Assembly: GCF_026210795.1 (NCBI RefSeq)
Contig: NC_089457.1
Coordinates: 2,728,001 to 2,792,000 of the forward strand
DNA length: 64,000 nucleotides
DNA from: Rhizophagus irregularis
Taxonomy: Eukaryota > Glomeromycota > Glomeromycetes > Glomerales > Glomeraceae
Direction: 5' to 3'
Positions 58,888 through 64,000 of the stretch are shown here, one piece after another (the first letter of the stretch is position 1; each line of letters opens with the position of its first letter). Position numbers and translations under genes: made by a program. The notes under the pieces were generated by a model. That model was not told the DNA's origin. It saw only the letters and a list, made by a program, of their open reading frames with translations, and made no database searches.

Positions 58888-60677
58888 TTATCTCCTAAGC
58901 AAGCTAGTCATTACATTCCATAAATAATCTTCTTGTACATATTCTAAAGCTCCATTCAATACAACTAAATCTTCGCAATTAGGCAAAATACAAATTTTAA
59001 CATCACTACTAAATTTCATTTGTTTAATTTTCTCTACTAAATAATTACACTTAAAAGTATCACCGACAAAGAATATAACAGAATATTCTTTTCCACTATA
59101 TTCAGCCTCATTTGTTAATTTTAAATCAATAATATGTTGTAATCTATCTACTAAAGGATCAAATAAATCTGAAATGATTTTTGTATCTAATTCAACACAC
59201 CATTTATTTTTCTCTAATTTTTTCTTTAAATCTTCATTTGTTAATGATAATACTGTATCTTTTAATGATGGTATAATTGAATCTATATCAACAGCTTGTG
59301 TTGTTTTACCATTTGATAAATACTTTTGAAGTAATGATTGAACTTTTGGTTGAATTTGTAATTGTGCTTGATAAATTTGTTTTAAATTTGTATTTTTTTG
59401 ATCAAAAATTTCGTTAGTGATTCCTTGAGATGTTAAGAATCTTCTTTCAATACTTGAATTTTCTTTATAATCTCCTTTACGATCAAGTATTTCACTAAAT
59501 GTATCTTTTGATATACATTCTCTCGTGGTCAAATTAATTGTATCTTTATCAATATCCACGTTCAAAAAATAATCTAATATAAAAAGGTTAATCTCATGAG
59601 AGAATGTAATAATTTATAATAAATATAATTAATTAATCGAAAATAATTTTTACCTCCAGAACTTAAGACATCCTTGTTTTCATTAAGACAATTTAACGTA
59701 ATAGATTTACCTTTAAAAAAAATAAAATAAATAAAATAAAATAAAATTAAATAAACGTTATTTTATATATATATATAAAATAATTTATACCTCTTGAAAT
59801 AAATTGAATCTTTTCTTTATGATCACAAAGTGATCCATTTTCAAGTAAACATTGACTTAAAATATTACAAGTTGTTGGACCCCATCTATCTGGTACAATG
59901 AATACAGTACCAGTTTCAGAAGAAGGTTTAATTCCAGTCCAATTTTCTTGTAAAGTAGAAAGAATAACCTAAATAAAATAAAACATTGTAAATATGATCA
60001 TAATAATAATGATATAATTCAACAAAGTTTTGTTTAACAAATTTTATTACCTTTTGAATCTCATTTAAATAATCACTTATCAATTTCTTTTTAGAAAGTT
60101 CAGGTGGTAACCAAATATCTTCATTATCATTATTAAACACTTGAAAAGTACAAATTTCTCTTGGAAATTCCGTATCTTCAGCATTATCTGATGCATTTTT
60201 TAATTGTTCTAAAACTGGTGTACCCCATCTTATGACTTTGGAATAATCATCATTATACTCAACTATTGCAGGTGATTTAACAATTCCTTGTTCTTGTCCC
60301 TCCCTAAATTAAATAAAAATAATTGAATAAATCACTTTATGAAAATTTTACTGCAAGAATTTTCAAAAAAAAGGAAAAGAAAATTTTACCATTGTTCGAA
60401 TATCACCGTTGATTGAGAGAATGAATGCTTCAATGAATGAGCAAAACCTATGATGAAAAATTTTTAAAAAAAAATTTCTAAAGACTTAAAATTAAAATCA
60501 CGCATAGTAAAAAGAAAATCTTACTGGTATATTCAGTTCCGATATCTAATTAACAAAATTAACGATAAAAACATGGATTTGGATTAATTTTACTACATTA
60601 ACAGAACGGGCGAACATATAAAAAGATTAACACTTACCTATGGCAACAACGAATCTAACTAGTTTACTTTCAAACAT
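58888..60677 (-). CDS. Hsp70-like (HSPA12-type) protein with degenerate ATPase
   Basis: About seven exons (first 60677-60638). It starts MFESKLVRFVVAIDIGTEYTSFAHS, joined across two very short exons; VVAIDIGTEYTSFA is the phosphate-1 motif of the Hsp70/actin fold in its HSPA12-like form. Later: SPAIVEYNDDYSKVIRWG, ENWTGIKPSS, FIVPDRWGPTTCNILSQCL, and the last exon with LFDPLVDRLQHII, IFFVGDTFKCNYLVEKIK and ALEYVQED, corresponding to the closing part of the ATPase fold. The phosphate-2 motif, normally DxGGGTxDL, reads VDIDKDTINLTTRE, with no glycines, so ATP hydrolysis looks unlikely. About 430 residues with no substrate-binding domain. HSPA12-like genes are heavily expanded in these fungi. 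The inner exon borders were inferred by eye. Confidence 0.75.
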
Positions 60678-61710
60678 TTTCACTAAAAGACTAATAAAAA
60701 CAAAATAAAAAATTTAAAAATTTCAAAAGAGTTGAACCGGAGGTTCAAAGTCAAAAAAAAGTTTACCTTTAACCAAATTTATAATTATAATGAATTTTTT
60801 TGTATTCAAGGTTCTCACACAAAAAGGCTTAGAGGCTTTTTCGTACGACACATAATCATTTGGAAGCAGATCATAATGATATTTTCAAAGTAAAATTTCA
60901 TTATAGATACGTTGTACAATATGGTTTTGTGACTCGAGAAATTTTTACTACGGTGAGGATTTAAAATTTACTTTAGGGACTTTAAATTAAAAAATAATCT
61001 GATTCAACCTCACAGTCGTTTACACACCATCTGCTATTATTTCTTTTTCATCAGTTAATGTTTCTTAATTAAAACTGAGTTTTGTAAAAAGACAGTTTAA
61101 TTTATACGTTAAATATTACAATATGCATACTTTAAAAGTTTACCAAAAAGGGTTTAATTATTTGTTAATAATCTAAAATCACTTAAAAAACGTGGATTAC
61201 ATTTCATTAATATCCGAAGATTTACACAATTTACCAAAACTATACAGATACTTTGGCAGGTTATGTATAAACAATATGTATTTTAAAAAAAAAAATACTT
61301 TGAAATTATAATTGATTAATTTATTATGAACTCATTTTTACGAAATCTTGTTGACACAAATTGTCAAATTTGTCAAATTTGCAATTCTATATTGCAATCC
61401 ATTAAGTACTTATATCAATTTATATCACTTATGTTAAATTTATATATTGAGTTTCAACAAATCTTTGCAATACTTATTTGTAACGTGACTATAATATCAT
61501 TAAATAGATGAGAGGTTACAATGAGTGATGGTTGAGAAAAATAAACGCATGATGTGATTATGATTTAAAATAGAACGTACGATACATGGGCGTACATCTT
61601 AACACCTGATGGTTATTGTTTCCCGGTTTGGTAATTTGTAATGAAATAAATAATTTGATGCGTTTAAATTTTATTATTTTTGTTTTTCTTTTTCTGTTCT
61701 GCAAAGAAAA
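60678..61710. promoter_or_regulatory. Divergent intergenic region
   Basis: A spacer of 1 kb between the starts of the Hsp70-like (-) and BTB (+) genes, so both promoters lie here. Short words such as aaatttgtcaaatttgcaa near 61366 are duplicated locally. The 61-codon frame at 61326 is not convincing. Confidence 0.4.
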
Positions 61711-62668
61711 ATGTCGTATGATTTTCATTCAGAGTTATCTAATGAATATCTTTCAATATTTGAAAATAGTAAATATTCAGATGTTACTATCAAAGTAGGC
61801 AAAGGAAACAATCCTAAAGAATTTAAAGCACACTCTTTTGTTCTTAAAGTACGATCCAAATTTTTTGAAAAAGAAATTAAAAAAAAAGAAAATAGCAATT
61901 CATCTAATAACAATGTTACTCTCTTTATACGTGAAGATTTCAATTTCGAAGCATTTGAATACGTTTTAAAGTAGGCAATGTTTTTTTTCTTTGAAAATTT
62001 GGCCGTGATACGGGTACTTATAATAACCTAACCGTTTTATGATTTATTATTTAATTAGATATTTATATTCAGGATCTTTTAACCTAGTATCAAAAGATAT
62101 TAACTTTATTTTGGACATGCTCGTTATTTCTGAATTCATTAATCTTATAATCCTCATTAATGTTCTTCAAAAATACTTAGTTGAAAAAAGAAAAAAAGAA
62201 CTAGACAACTATTTTAGTATCGTTCACAAAACTTGTTCTAAATGCCAATCTTTCGAAGAGTTACGAACTTACTGTGATAAAACTGCTCAATTATATCCCA
62301 CCACTATTTTTAAAGCTGATGATTTCACTACTTTAGATAAAGATTTATTAATTTTTATTCTTGAAAATAAGAAAAATAAATTATATGACATTCAAAAATG
62401 GGATTATATCATTAAATGGGGTATAGCTCAAAATTCTTCGCCCCTTCCTGAAATCTCTTCTTCCTCCTCTTCAATTCATAATACATCATTATGGTCAAAA
62501 GCAAATTTTAGAGATTTATCAGTTACTCTTAAACCAATTATTGGTCTTATAGATTTTAAAAAAATCTCTTCAAAAGATTTTTGTAACAAAGTTAAACCTT
62601 TTAAAAAAATTTTTGAAAAAACTTATTATGATGAATTACTTGTTTCTCAATTAGGTGGTGATAATTAA
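61711..62668 (+). CDS. BTB-BACK domain protein
   Basis: Two exons, 61711-61969 or 61970 and 62059-62668, joined so that FEYVLK continues as YLYSGSFNL. The BTB domain (about 1-125) shows YSDVTIKVGKGNNPKEFKAHSF, with the canonical D-V-x-x-x-V, F-K-A-H and Y-x-Y-S-G elements. The BACK-like helical region follows (IQKWDYIIKWGIAQ; LIDFKKISSKDFCNKVKPFK). No TLDc domain follows: the protein ends LLVSQLGGDN about 295 residues in. It is a close architectural relative of the BTB-TLDc gene at 23885 but lacks its last domain. Likely a Cul3 adaptor; this is inference. An internal Ser-rich insert (SSSSSIHNTS) is present. Confidence 0.85.
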
Positions 62669-63404
62669 GAAATTTAAATTATTCAGTGATTAGAATCAAG
62701 TAAAAGATAATTATTTGTTAAATATACCTGTAATTTATTTTATTATAACTTCCATTTTTGAAATTTAAATAAATCTGATTAATTTATTAGTTATATGTCG
62801 CATTCATTCTTCATATTACACATCACATAATCGTATATCCCTTGTAGGTTGACATTTCAATAAGGCCAGGCCAATGGGATTTTTCTGTTTAACAAGAGTT
62901 TTTATTGAAAAGGAGGGGGAGGGGTTAAAAATAATTTACAAAATTTTTTAAAAATTAGATTTCCACAGTGGGGGGGGGGGATTTAAAAAAATTGATAAAT
63001 TTTTGCTTTTTTTCTATCTGGCGCAGCGTACATTACCGTGTATTTCGTTCTTAGTAGCGCCTATCATTATTTTATAAAGCGTATATAAAATAGGATGCGC
63101 ATATGAATTTTATTGATCTGATGTGCGCTTTGCATTTCATGAGCAAGGAATAAAAAATTAAATTAGACACTCAATTTGAATATTTGTAAAAGAGATTAAA
63201 AGGATGAACGTTTTCACCCTTCCTACACACTTTTCTTTATTATGATAACCTGAAAATCAATTTTCTTTCGCTGTATATTACACGTTCAAAAAAAAAATCT
63301 TTCATGCTGACAAATGTAGTACTGTACGACAGTTAGCAATCATTAAATTATCGCTCTTTCCTTTCCAGATTCCTTTTTCCTTGTAAACAATTTTATTCAG
63401 AAGA
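62669..63404. other. Intergenic region with an 11-G homopolymer
   Basis: A 736-bp spacer between two + strand genes. It holds a run of 11 G at 62970-62980, rare in so AT-rich a genome, and a gaggggga-type purine run at about 62912. The last 100 bases precede the ATG at 63405 and carry a CT-rich stretch typical of fungal promoters (ctctttcctttccag). Confidence 0.5.
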
Positions 63405-64000
63405 ATGGCTGATTCTGTGAATTCTGGCGAAACTGATACTGAAAATTCACATCACAATGTACCTCAGCGGCAACCATCTAAGTTAAATGTCTTGTTATCC
63501 AAGAATCGTTCCCAGCAAGCTCAAAATAAAAGACCATTGCCGAGACGACAATCATCTTATAGACCAAAACTAATTTCTTTGGGCCCTTCAGAAAGTCAAT
63601 TATCAGCTCCATATATTGAAGAAGTACAACCTGAACGACCTCAATATGTAAGAAATCCGACAGCTGATCAAACATTGGATGCATCGGATACTGCTTTATT
63701 AAACCCTCCCCAAGGTAAATAAATAATGATACTATATTTGTCTTCTAATAAGTTTGAGCAAAAAAAAAAAAATAATAATTTAATTTTAATTAAAGTTCCA
63801 GAAGCACAATCAAATCGTTCAACTTCTTTACGTGATTATTTTAGAAAAGTGCGTCTGTTAAATACAATAAATAGAATACTCACTCATAATGAGGGTGAAC
63901 ATTTAAAAGATACTGAAAATTTTGAAACAGTCGTTTTTTCAAGTCCATTTGACGTACCCTATTTATGGGCAAAAACAGATTATAAAGGACGTAAAGCAGT
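63405..64000 (+). CDS. 5' part of a gene, possibly phospholipase D
   Basis: Exon 1 (63405-63714) and exon 2 (63796 to the window edge) join in frame: ALLNPPQ then VPEAQSNRSTSLRDYF. The first 110 residues are Ser/Gln/Pro-rich and look disordered. Exon 2 reads RDYFRKVRLLNTINRI, then FDVPYLWAKTDYKGRKAV, which resembles the segment before the PX domain of fungal phospholipase D1 (a small helix, a hydrophobic P-x-L, a charged turn and R-R/K-x-V-P). That match is from memory and weak; the catalytic HKD motifs would lie beyond the window. The gene is cut by the edge. Confidence 0.55.

Noticed and set aside
1-64000. tRNA or rRNA genes
   Set aside because: I scanned for T-loop-like gttcgaatcc words with a matching acceptor stem and found none convincing; a covariance search would be decisive.

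Overview
This is a very AT-rich eukaryotic window with short GT-AG introns (mostly 55-130 bp, many starting GTAAGT). Its gene content points to an arbuscular mycorrhizal fungus of the Rhizophagus type: F-box proteins, BTB-BACK(-TLDc) proteins, an HSPA12-like Hsp70 relative, Crinkler-like debris, and a broken copy of a coiled-coil multicopy gene family I remember from Rhizophagus. The species call is an inference from content and composition. No tRNA, rRNA, CRISPR array or intact autonomous transposon was seen.

Layout. 0.3-1.9 kb: F-box gene (-). 2.4-3.1 kb: degenerate tandem duplications. 3.8-8.2 kb: a gene graveyard with a Crinkler-like fossil (-), a 52-bp triplicated repeat and a broken multicopy-family gene (+). 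8.6-12.3 kb: multi-exon TBC1D31/WDR67 orthologue (-). 13.1-15.3 kb: three-exon protein with a nucleotidyltransferase-like signature (+). 16.3-17.5 kb: highly atypical Rho GTPase (-). 17.5-20.6 kb: gene-poor, with a 90-bp palindrome. 20.6-21.9 kb: AIM32-like thioredoxin-fold ferredoxin (-). 22.3-23.4 kb: acidic serine-repeat protein (-). 23.9-25.7 kb: BTB-BACK-TLDc protein (+). 26.2-28.7 kb: trifunctional tryptophan enzyme (-). 30.0-31.2 kb: wax-synthase-like MBOAT protein (-). 31.9-37.2 kb: WDR59/Mtc5, a GATOR2 subunit (-). 38.3-56.6 kb: a giant RNF213-type AAA+/RZ-finger gene (+). 57.3-62.7 kb: F-box (-), Hsp70-like (-) and BTB-BACK (+) genes. 63.4 kb to the end: the 5' part of a gene that may be phospholipase D (+).

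The centrepiece is the RNF213-like gene. I could join 14 exons by splice signals into one frame of 17,259 nt (5,752 residues). It has a repeat-expanded disordered N-terminus, a CBM20-like domain, two intact-looking AAA+ modules and a C-terminal RZ finger that keeps the cysteine matching the human catalytic Cys. I find no RING domain, and the RZ zinc-ligand His is replaced by Met with a new nearby Cys. The second highlight is the Rho GTPase, which carries N12, N13, I35, L61 and E118 together, has no CAAX box and ends in a basic tail. This pattern predicts loss of GTP hydrolysis and of prenylation.

Neighbouring genes are not organised as a pathway. Housekeeping functions (tryptophan synthesis, GATOR2 nutrient signalling to TORC1, lipid acylation, mitochondrial Fe-S protein) are interspersed with lineage-expanded families (F-box, BTB, Hsp70-like) and decayed genes, as is usual for this kind of genome.
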